DNA of 41,071 nt from Pseudoxanthomonas sp. (lineage in GTDB: Bacteria; Pseudomonadota; Gammaproteobacteria; Xanthomonadales; Xanthomonadaceae), in assembly GCA_017745195.1 (NCBI GenBank), contig JAGHZW010000122.1, positions 14,866-55,936 of the forward strand. The letters are read 5' to 3'. A program made the translations under genes and the position numbers. Shown here piece after piece: positions 35,017-41,071 of the stretch (its first letter is position 1; each line of letters begins with the position of its first letter). The notes under the pieces are model-generated. The model did no database searches, was not told the origin of the DNA, and saw only the letters and a list, made by a program, of their open reading frames with translations.

Positions 35017-35052
35017 GCCGGCACCGTGGCGCCGCGGCCGATCGGCGCGCAC

Positions 35053-35094
35053 TTGATCTGGATCAGGAGCAGCAGCATGTGCCGTCGCTAGCAT
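35053..35094 (+). promoter_or_regulatory. FNR-type promoter of chorismate mutase-ubiT
   Basis: TTGATCTGGATCAG (35053-35066) differs from the ideal FNR box only in the last base. TAGCAT (35089-35094), a 4/6 match to TATAAT, is centred 32 bases from the box centre. The ubiU promoter has the identical hexamer at the identical distance. The box centre is 66.5 bases before the ATG. Confidence 0.75.
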
Positions 35095-35125
35095 CGACGG
35101 CGCTCGCCACTTGCCGCGGATCCGC

Positions 35126-36013
35126 ATGCACACGCTTCGAGGTTTGCCGCCGTCGTCCGTGTCCCGGGAGGGAGCGGCGCGCCGTATCGCCGCCGGGACG
35201 CTGGCCGGCGCACGCCACGCGATCGATCGGGTCGACGATGCGGTCGTGGCCCTGGCCGGGCTGCGCCGCCGACTTGTCGGCGCGGTCCACCGGAGCAAGC
35301 GCCTGGCCGGCATGCCGGTCCGCGATGGCGAGCGCGAGGCGGGGGTGCTGTCACGCGCGCGGCGGGTGGCTGCGCGCGTGGCAGTACCCGGTGACACCGC
35401 CGACGCGCTGATGCGCGTGCTGATGTCCGATGCCTGCCGGCAGCAGGCCCAGGCCGGCGATGCCGGCCCTCCATTCACGATCGCCATGCCTTCGTTCCCG
35501 CCCTCACCCCTGTCCCCGGATGCAAACCACCGGCTGCTGCGCCTGCTGCCGCCGCCGCGGCGGTTGAAACCGCTGCTGCGCCGCCTGCCGCGCGCCGTGC
35601 ACACGCCCCTGGCCGAACGCGTGCTGGCGCGCGCGGTGCGCCGGATCGATCCGGGCACGCTCGACATCGTGCGCGGACGCCGGCTCGGCATCGAGGTGCA
35701 GGACCTGGGCCTGGCCTGGGTGTTCGCCTGGGACGGCCAGCAGCTGCGCGCGTGCGACGCGCCGGCCGAGTCGACCGTGCGCGGCAGCGCCACCGACCTG
35801 CTCGGCCTGGCCAGCCGCCAGGAGGATGCCGACACCCTGTTCTTCCAGCGCCGCCTGGTCCTGACCGGCGACGTCGAACTCGGCCTGACCGTGCGCAACC
35901 TGCTCGACCGCCTGCCGTGGGAAGACCTGCCGCTGGGGCTGCGCATCGTCCTGCGCCGCGGCAGCCAGCTGCTGCGCGCGGCGCGCGACGCGCACGCGAA
36001 CCGCGCCTCGTGA
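35126..36013 (+). CDS. ubiT: Chorismate mutase (AroQ)-UbiT fusion protein
   Basis: 295 residues. Residues ~25-107 are an AroQ-type chorismate mutase: RHAIDRVDDAVVALAGLRRR, SKRLAGMPVRDGEREAGVL, ACRQQ. Aligned without gaps to the E. coli P-protein mutase domain, all key residues are kept: Arg30, Arg47, Lys58, Asp67, Arg70, Glu71 and Gln107. After a Pro-rich linker comes an SCP2-fold UbiT domain from ~130 (LLRLLPPPRRLKPLLRRLPR, GTLDIVRGRRLGIEVQDLGL, ATDLLGLASRQEDADTLFFQ, LTGDVELGLTVRNLLDRLPW). UbiT binds quinone lipids in oxygen-independent ubiquinone synthesis with UbiU/UbiV. The ATG is weakly placed; a TTG at 35111 is an alternative. ATG 35486 would give UbiT alone but has no ribosome site. 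The stop overlaps the nadA GTG. Confidence 0.88.
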   Translation: MHTLRGLPPSSVSREGAARRIAAGTLAGARHAIDRVDDAVVALAGLRRRLVGAVHRSKRLAGMPVRDGEREAGVLSRARRVAARVAVPGDTADALMRVLMSDACRQQAQAGDAGPPFTIAMPSFPPSPLSPDANHRLLRLLPPPRRLKPLLRRLPRAVHTPLAERVLARAVRRIDPGTLDIVRGRRLGIEVQDLGLAWVFAWDGQQLRACDAPAESTVRGSATDLLGLASRQEDADTLFFQRRLVLTGDVELGLTVRNLLDRLPWEDLPLGLRIVLRRGSQLLRAARDAHANRAS

Positions 36014-37047
36014 GCGGCGCCGTATCCGCGGCCCGGCCGCGCTGGGATCCGGCGCTCGAAGAGCGCTACGCCGAACTGGGCGCGACCCTCGAACCGCTGC
36101 TGCCGTGCCTGGAATGGCCGCTGCACCTGCCGTGGATCGACGCGATCCGCACGCTCAAGCGCGAGCGTGGCGCGGTGATCATGGCCCACAGCTACCAGTC
36201 GCCGGAGATCTTCCACGGCGTGGCCGACGTGACCGGCGACTCGCTGGCGCTGGCCCGTGCCGCCGCCGACTGCCACGCGCAGCTGATCGTGCTGGCCGGC
36301 GTCCACTTCATGGCCGAGAGCGCCAAGATCCTGGCCCCGGACAAGACCGTGCTGATCCCGGACCTGGAAGCCGGCTGCTCGCTGGCCTCCTCGATCACCG
36401 CCGCCGACGTGCGCGCGCTGCGTGCGTTGCATCCGGGCGTGCCGGTGGTCAGCTACGTCAACACCAGCGCCGAGGTGAAAGCCGAATCGGACGCCTGCTG
36501 CACCTCGGCCAATGCCGTGCAGGTGGTCGAGGCGATGGCCACCGAATTCGCCTCCAGCAAGGTGATCTTCCTGCCCGACCGCTTCCTCGGCCACCACGTC
36601 GCCCAGCACACCGGCATCGAACTGGTGCTGTGGGACGGCCGCTGCGAGGTCCACGAACAGTTCACCGCGCAGCAGGCGCGGCATGCCCGCGAACGCTTCG
36701 ACGCGCGCCTGGTCGCCCATCCCGAATGTCCGCCCGAAGTGCAGGAGGAAGCCGACTTCGTCGGCTCGACCACCGCGATGGGCGCATGGCTCGAACGCGA
36801 AAAGCCGCAGCGCGTGGCGCTGATCACCGAATGCTCGATGGCCGACAACCTGCGCGCGCGCTTCCCGCGGGTGGAGTTCATCAAGCCCTGCAACCTGTGC
36901 CCGCACATGCAGCGGATCACCTTGCCGAACATCCACGCCTGCCTGCAGGAACTGCGCCACGAAGTGGTGGTGCCGGAGGCGATCGCCGCACGCGCGCGCA
37001 CCGCGCTTGAGCGGATGCTGGCGGTGGGGCGGCACGACCGCGCGTGA
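36010..37047 (+). CDS. nadA: Quinolinate synthase A
   Basis: 345 residues. It condenses iminoaspartate with dihydroxyacetone phosphate to quinolinate, using a [4Fe-4S] cluster. Visible motifs are AVIMAHSYQSPEIFHGVADV, GDSLALAR, VHFMAESAKILAPDKTVLIP and the cluster cysteines in ESDACCTSANA, LITECSMADN and KPCNLCPHM. The GTG start lies in a GTGA overlap with ubiT, and the stop overlaps the nadB GTG, so the three are translationally coupled. Oxygen-labile NadA sitting behind an FNR-type box fits an anaerobic programme. Confidence 0.95.
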   Translation: MSGAVSAARPRWDPALEERYAELGATLEPLLPCLEWPLHLPWIDAIRTLKRERGAVIMAHSYQSPEIFHGVADVTGDSLALARAAADCHAQLIVLAGVHFMAESAKILAPDKTVLIPDLEAGCSLASSITAADVRALRALHPGVPVVSYVNTSAEVKAESDACCTSANAVQVVEAMATEFASSKVIFLPDRFLGHHVAQHTGIELVLWDGRCEVHEQFTAQQARHARERFDARLVAHPECPPEVQEEADFVGSTTAMGAWLEREKPQRVALITECSMADNLRARFPRVEFIKPCNLCPHMQRITLPNIHACLQELRHEVVVPEAIAARARTALERMLAVGRHDRA

Positions 37048-38501
37048 GCGCCGGCCGCACCCCCCTGGTGGTGGTCGGCGGCGGCGTGGCCGGGCTTTCG
37101 GTGGCGTTGGCCGCGGCGCCGCGACCGGTCCTGCTGCTGGCCCGCGGTGCCGATGGCGAGGGCAGCGCCAGTGCGCTGGCCCAGGGCGGGATCGCCGCCG
37201 CGGTCGGCGCGGGCGACACGGCGGCGGCGCACGTACGCGACACCATCGTCGCTGGAGCCGGCCACAACGAGACCTTCGCCGTACGCTACCTGGCCACGCA
37301 GGCGCCGCGCGCGATCGCCCGCCTGCAGGCACTGGGCCTGCAGTTCGACCACGACGGCGGCCGCCTGCGCCTGGGTCGCGAAGGCGGCCACCACGCCGAC
37401 CGCATCGTCCACGCCGGCGGCGACGCCAGCGGCGCGCGGCTGGTCGCGGCGCTGGCCAAAGCGGTGCGCGATGCCGGCCATGTCGAGGTCCGCAGCGGGG
37501 TGGCGGTCGATGCGCTGCTGTTGCGCGGCAGCGGCGTCGCCGGCGTGCGCGTGCGCGACGGGCGGGGCGATGCGGCGCTGGTCGAAGCGGCCAACGTGGT
37601 CCTCGCCACGGGCGGGATCGGCGGGCTGTTCGCGGCCAGCACCAATCCGGCCGGCGCCACTGGCAGCGGCCTGGCCTTGGGCCTGGCGGCCGGTGCGCGT
37701 GGACGCGACCTGGAATTCATGCAGTTCCATCCGACCGCGCTGGCGCTGGATCGTGCGAACGACGCCGGCCCGCTGCCGCTGGTCACCGAAGCCCTGCGCG
37801 GCGCCGGCGCGCGCCTGCTCGACGGCCAGGGCCGGCCGCTGATGGCCGGCCTGCATCCATTGGGCGACCTGGCACCGCGCGACCTGGTCGCACGCCGGGT
37901 ATGGCAGGTGCTGCAGCAGGGCGACCGGGTCTGGCTGGACGCGACCCACCTGGGCGATGCGTGGCCGACACACTTCCCCACCGTGCATGCGGCCTGCCGC
38001 GCACACGGCATCGACCCGGCGCGCGAACCGATCCCGGTGACGCCGGCCGCGCATTTCCACATGGGCGGGCTGGCCACCGACCGCGATGGCCGCACCGGCG
38101 TGCACGGCCTGCATGCGGTCGGCGAGGTCGCCTGCAACGGCGTGCACGGTGCCAACCGGCTGGCCAGCAATTCGCTGCTGGAAGGACTCGTGTACGGCCA
38201 TCGGCTGGGCCGGCGCATGGCCACCCGTTCGCTGCCGCGCGCGAGCCGCGGTGCGCATGCCTGGACCAGCCTCGGCCCTGCGGCCGACGGCCACGCCCGG
38301 CAACGGCTGCGCACGCTGCTGTGGAGCGCGCTCGGCCCGGTCCGCAACGGTCGCGACCTGCGCGCCGCGCGGCAGCACCTGCACGACGACGCCGCGGCCT
38401 ACGGCTGGCACGGGCGCCTGGCCATGCAGCTGCTCGACGCGGCACTGGCGCGCGGCGCCAGCCTCGGTGCGCACTACCGCAGCGACGCGTCGGGATCGTA
38501 G
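37044..38501 (+). CDS. nadB: L-aspartate oxidase
   Basis: 485 residues, an FAD flavoprotein of the succinate dehydrogenase/fumarate reductase flavoprotein group that oxidises L-aspartate to iminoaspartate for NadA. Motifs: LVVVGGGVAGLSVALAAAP (FAD), ASALAQGGIAAAVGAGD, VLATGGIGGLFAASTNPAGA, FMQFHPTAL, the catalytic-region TPAAHFHMGGLATD and GANRLASNSLLEGLVYG. The C-terminal helical part is slightly shorter than in E. coli. NadB can pass electrons to oxygen, fumarate or quinones, so it also works without oxygen. The GTG start overlaps nadA's stop. NadC is not in the window. Confidence 0.95.
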   Translation: MSAGRTPLVVVGGGVAGLSVALAAAPRPVLLLARGADGEGSASALAQGGIAAAVGAGDTAAAHVRDTIVAGAGHNETFAVRYLATQAPRAIARLQALGLQFDHDGGRLRLGREGGHHADRIVHAGGDASGARLVAALAKAVRDAGHVEVRSGVAVDALLLRGSGVAGVRVRDGRGDAALVEAANVVLATGGIGGLFAASTNPAGATGSGLALGLAAGARGRDLEFMQFHPTALALDRANDAGPLPLVTEALRGAGARLLDGQGRPLMAGLHPLGDLAPRDLVARRVWQVLQQGDRVWLDATHLGDAWPTHFPTVHAACRAHGIDPAREPIPVTPAAHFHMGGLATDRDGRTGVHGLHAVGEVACNGVHGANRLASNSLLEGLVYGHRLGRRMATRSLPRASRGAHAWTSLGPAADGHARQRLRTLLWSALGPVRNGRDLRAARQHLHDDAAAYGWHGRLAMQLLDAALARGASLGAHYRSDASGS

Positions 38502-38582
38502 CGACGCTCACGCCGGCGCCGGCTCGCGCGGCGATGCATTGCTCCTGCCGCGACGGTCCACGGTCCACGGTGCGCGGTGCGC

Positions 38583-38650
38583 GGCTCAGCCGGCACCAAC
38601 CGGCGCCAACTGACTCCGGCCGCGTGGCTCAGCCGGCGCCGACCGGTTCC
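38583..38650. repeat. Direct repeat spanning the ubiV 3' end
   Basis: GGCTCAGCCGGCRCCRACCGG occurs twice, 43 bases apart (from 38583 and from 38626). The second copy encodes the last residues and stop of ubiV on the minus strand; the first lies just beyond it. Upstream, CGGTCCA and CGGTGCG units are each doubled (around 38554-38583). The interval 38502-38628 between convergent nadB and ubiV holds nothing else. Confidence 0.65.
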
Positions 38651-39540
38651 GGCGCGGTCGCCAGCGAGGCCTTGCCCGGTTGTCCGTGCCAGTAGCCGTT
38701 GCGCGCGCCCAGCCGTTCCGGAGTTCCCGGCACATCCAGGACGCGGCGGAAGCGGGCGACCACCTCGGCGGTGCCCTCGGCCTGCGGCGAGATCCGCATC
38801 ACCCCCACGCCGCAGGCAGCCAGCGCATCGCGCTCCGGCGCCATGTCGACCACCTCGGTGCCCTGCACCTGGATCCCGTTGATGGTGAGGAACGGCTCGC
38901 CCTCGCGCGTGGCCAGCGGCAGGCCATCGGGATGCTCGATGCAGCGGAAGCCGCACTGGTCCTTGGGCAGGTCGAGGGCGCGCGCGGTGAAGCAGCGCGC
39001 CGAATACGCCAGCGGCAGCCGGCCCCAGGCCAGCATCTCCATTTCCGGCATGTGGCCACCATCGGCCTCGAGCGCGGCGCGCAGTTCCTCCAGCAGCACG
39101 CGGCCGATCTCGGTGCCCGGCACCCAGCGGCGCAGGCCGTCCTCGACCAGCATGGCCAGCGCGCGGTGGTTGTAGACGTTGAGCGTGGGCCCGCCGACGA
39201 ACGGCAGGCCGCGCTCGCGGCACAGCTGCACCGCCGACAGGTCGTTGGCCTCGACCATGTACGCCCCCTGCTCGACCTGGCGCCGGACCACGCCCAGTTC
39301 GGATTCGGCCTCGACCAGGGCGAGAGTCGAGAGCACCACGTCCTTGCCGGCGGCGGACAGTTCCTCGGCCAGCGCCAGCCAGTCGCGGAAGCCCAGCTCG
39401 CGGCGCTTGCTGCACACCGTCTCGCCCAGGTAGACGATGTCGACCGGCCAGTCGGCGACGGCGCGGTAGAACGCCAGCGTGGTCGCGCGCGGCCAGAAGT
39501 ACTGCAGCGGCCCCAGGCTCAGTTTCATCGTGTTCTGCAT
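38629..39540 (-). CDS. ubiV: O2-independent ubiquinone hydroxylation protein UbiV (U32 family)
   Basis: 303 residues of the peptidase U32 family, YhbV/UbiV branch. With UbiU and UbiT it allows ubiquinone ring hydroxylation without oxygen, using prephenate as hydroxyl donor in E. coli. The [4Fe-4S] cysteines are visible: ETVCSKRRELG (Cys43, equal to E. coli Cys39), SARCFTARAL, and KDQCGFRC (two Cys). N-terminus reads MKLSLGPLQYFWPR after a four-residue extension; the first ATG is chosen because AGGAG lies 8 bases upstream. It is 25 bases downstream of ubiU on the same strand. Confidence 0.95.
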   Translation of the reverse strand: MQNTMKLSLGPLQYFWPRATTLAFYRAVADWPVDIVYLGETVCSKRRELGFRDWLALAEELSAAGKDVVLSTLALVEAESELGVVRRQVEQGAYMVEANDLSAVQLCRERGLPFVGGPTLNVYNHRALAMLVEDGLRRWVPGTEIGRVLLEELRAALEADGGHMPEMEMLAWGRLPLAYSARCFTARALDLPKDQCGFRCIEHPDGLPLATREGEPFLTINGIQVQGTEVVDMAPERDALAACGVGVMRISPQAEGTAEVVARFRRVLDVPGTPERLGARNGYWHGQPGKASLATAPEPVGAG

Positions 39541-39565
39541 CGGCAGGCTCCTCATGAGCGGGTCC

Positions 39566-40564
39566 TCAATGCCAGGCGCGGTGGTACGGGCCGAGCGTGG
39601 TCTGCTGGCCTTCGGCATGGGCCGACAGCGCGCGTTGCCATTCGGCGTCGGTGCTCCAGCGCTGCGGGTCGTCGCGGTAGCGGTCGAGCGCCTGGCGCCA
39701 GGTGGAGGCCACCGCGCGCACGTAGGCCACGCCGCGCTGGCGGCCTTCGATCTTCAGCGCAGTCACGCCGGCCTGGGCCAGCCGCGGCAGCAGTTCGATC
39801 GTGTTGAGGCTGGTCGGCTCCTCCAGCGCGTGGAAGATCTCGCCGCGCACGTCGTAACGGCCCTTGCACACGGTCGGGTAGCCGGCCGGCTCGCCCTCGG
39901 CGAAGCGGTCGATCAGCATGCCGTTGACGCGCACGCTGCGGCTCTGGTCGTCGTGCTCGTCCCAGCGCACGAAGCTGGCCGGCGAGCACACGCCGTGCCG
40001 GTTGGGCGACTGGCCGGTGACATAGCTCGACAGCTGGCAACGGCCCTCGACCATGATGCACAGGCTGCCGAAGGCGAACACTTCCAGCGGCACCGGCGAG
40101 GCTTCGCACAGGCGTTCGACCTGCTGCACCGACAGCACCCGCGGCAGCACCGCGCGGGCGATGCCGAAGCGCTCGAATGCGTACTTCAGCGCCGGCGCGG
40201 TGGTCGCCGAGCCCTGCACCGACAGGTGCCGGGCCATCTGCGGATGGGCCTTGCAGGCGTAGTCGAGCACGGCCATCTCGGCGGCGATGATCGCGTCCAC
40301 GCCCAGTTCGGCGGCACGGTCGACCGCGGCCTGCCAGTGCGGCAGGCGCACGCTGTCGGGGTAGGTGTTCAGTGCGACGTAGACCTGCCGGTCCATCGCG
40401 TGCGCGTAGGCGATGCCCTGGCGCAGTTCACGCTCGTCGAAGTTCAGCCCGGGGAACGCGCGCGCATTGGTCTGGTCGCGGAAGCCGGTATAGACCGCGT
40501 CGGCGCCGGCATCGATCGCGGCGCGCAATGCCGGCAGGTTGCCGGCCGGACAGACCAGTTGCAT
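39566..40564 (-). CDS. ubiU: O2-independent ubiquinone hydroxylation protein UbiU (U32 family)
   Basis: 332 residues, YhbU/UbiU branch of U32 proteins. The N-terminus is MQLVCPAGNLPALRAAIDAG, GADAVYTGFRDQTNARAFPG. Cluster cysteines: SLCIMVEGRCQLSSY, RHGVCSPA and YPTVCKGRYD; LKIEGRQRG is the U32 motif. UbiU forms a dimer with UbiV in which each holds a [4Fe-4S] cluster. GAGGAG lies 6 to 7 bases before the ATG. Transcribed toward ubiV from an FNR-type promoter whose -10 equals that of ubiT. ubiD lies upstream on the same strand. Confidence 0.95.
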   Translation of the reverse strand: MQLVCPAGNLPALRAAIDAGADAVYTGFRDQTNARAFPGLNFDERELRQGIAYAHAMDRQVYVALNTYPDSVRLPHWQAAVDRAAELGVDAIIAAEMAVLDYACKAHPQMARHLSVQGSATTAPALKYAFERFGIARAVLPRVLSVQQVERLCEASPVPLEVFAFGSLCIMVEGRCQLSSYVTGQSPNRHGVCSPASFVRWDEHDDQSRSVRVNGMLIDRFAEGEPAGYPTVCKGRYDVRGEIFHALEEPTSLNTIELLPRLAQAGVTALKIEGRQRGVAYVRAVASTWRQALDRYRDDPQRWSTDAEWQRALSAHAEGQQTTLGPYHRAWH

Positions 40565-40592
40565 GGGCGTCTCCTCGTCGAAGTGAGCGGCC

Positions 40593-40634
40593 ATGCTAGG
40601 CGCCGTCGTCGTGGCGCTCATTGATCCATGTCAG
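40593..40634 (-). promoter_or_regulatory. FNR-type promoter of ubiUV
   Basis: On the minus strand the box is CTGACATGGATCAA (plus 40621-40634), one base different from the nnrS box. TAGCAT (plus 40593-40598) is centred 32 bases from the box centre, exactly as before ubiT. The box centre is 63.5 bases from the ubiU ATG. Three imperfect 15-bp repeats around CAGGTCGCCGG (40632-40676) lie just upstream. Confidence 0.75.
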
Positions 40635-40677
40635 GTCGCCGGGGTTCAGGTCACCGGCTCACGGTCGCCGGGCCGGC

Positions 40678-41071
40678 TCATTCGGGTTCCGGCGTGCGCA
40701 GTAGCGAGGACCACAGCGTGTCCATGCGCTTTTCGACCGCGGGATCCAGCGCGATCGGCCGGCCCCACTCGCGCGCCGATTCGGCGGGCCACTTGCGGGT
40801 CGCGTCCAGGCCGAGCTTGGAGCCCAGTCCCGATACCGGCGTGGCGAAATCGAGGTAATCGATCGGGGTGTTCTCCACCAGCATGCTGTCGCGCGCCGGA
40901 TCGACCCGGGTGGAGAGCGCCCAGATCACCTGGCTCCAGTCGCGCACGTCGACGTCCTCGTCGGTGACGATCACGAACTTGGTGTAGGTGAACTGGCGCA
41001 GGTAGGACCAGATCGCCATCATGATCCGCCGCGCGTGGCCCGGGACGGGGCGAAAACGACGAAGCCTCGGC
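40678..41071 (-). CDS. ubiD: UbiD decarboxylase, C-terminal part (5' end outside window)
   Basis: About 115 C-terminal residues of 4-hydroxy-3-polyprenylbenzoate decarboxylase, the prenyl-FMN enzyme that removes the carboxyl group in ubiquinone synthesis. The match is extensive: [82 protein letters not shown]. The frame extends to the edge as [12 protein letters not shown], but the last ~30 bases no longer resemble UbiD in this frame (RLRRFRPV), suggesting a frame error at the contig end. It ends 113 bases before the ubiU start on the same strand, with the ubiU promoter between. Confidence 0.93.
   Translation of the reverse strand, partial: PRLRRFRPVPGHARRIMMAIWSYLRQFTYTKFVIVTDEDVDVRDWSQVIWALSTRVDPARDSMLVENTPIDYLDFATPVSGLGSKLGLDATRKWPAESAREWGRPIALDPAVEKRMDTLWSSLLRTPEPE

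Overview
The window is very GC-rich (about 70 percent by eye) bacterial chromosome with dense coding and many 4-bp start/stop overlaps. The gene content (WrbA/YcaC/amidohydrolase cluster, quinol NO reductase, NnrS, UbiT/U/V, low-affinity iron permease, DUF6766, DUF3348/DUF2894 genes) suggests a Gammaproteobacterium of the Xanthomonadaceae, of Lysobacter/Luteimonas/Pseudoxanthomonas type. This is an inference from gene families only. I see no rRNA, tRNA, CRISPR array, insertion sequence or prophage. Both ends cut a gene, and both show signs of a frame error in the last ~50 bases, as at contig ends.

Layout. 1-2472: truncated beta-propeller sensor kinase (minus). 2730-8622: AraC regulator, WrbA, YcaC-type hydrolase, Tat-type amidohydrolase, MFS exporter with a monooxygenase-like tail and two tiny XapX proteins, followed by a decayed aldo/keto reductase (8690-8893). 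9064-12019: HD protein and quinol-dependent nitric oxide reductase, closed by a run of four terminator-like repeats. 12209-17952: zinc alcohol dehydrogenase, a low-complexity basic peptide, a BON protein, an atypical NtrC-like regulator with a partner receiver protein, and a divergent DHp-like peptide. 17984-24000: iron permease, FAD/Rieske oxidoreductase, DUF6766, exonuclease III, cysteine hydrolase and small charged proteins. 24168-26813: divergent Cys-tailed small protein and nnrS-sirB2, then a GFA protein. 26935-31043: four overlapping minus-strand genes encoding a MotA/MotB-like (Zorya-like) motor pair flanked by DUF3348 and DUF2894. 31234-31553: two inverted copies of a structured palindromic element. 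31643-41071: porin; DUF2249-membrane protein-DGC operon; chorismate mutase-UbiT fusion with nadA-nadB; and ubiV, ubiU and ubiD on the other strand.

How the genes fit together. Six promoters carry a 14-bp FNR/DNR-type box (YTGAY-N4-RTCAR), before norB, the Cys-tailed protein, nnrS, the DUF2249 operon, chorismate mutase-ubiT and ubiU. Several have a -10-like hexamer centred exactly 32 nt from the box centre, the spacing of a class II Crp/Fnr promoter. The picture is an oxygen- or NO-responsive regulon that makes ubiquinone without oxygen (UbiT/U/V, with UbiD), makes the NAD precursor quinolinate (NadA/NadB) and handles NO (NorB, NnrS). The regulator itself is not in the window. The most novel items are the chorismate mutase-UbiT fusion, the motor-like four-gene operon and the covarying palindromic element pair.
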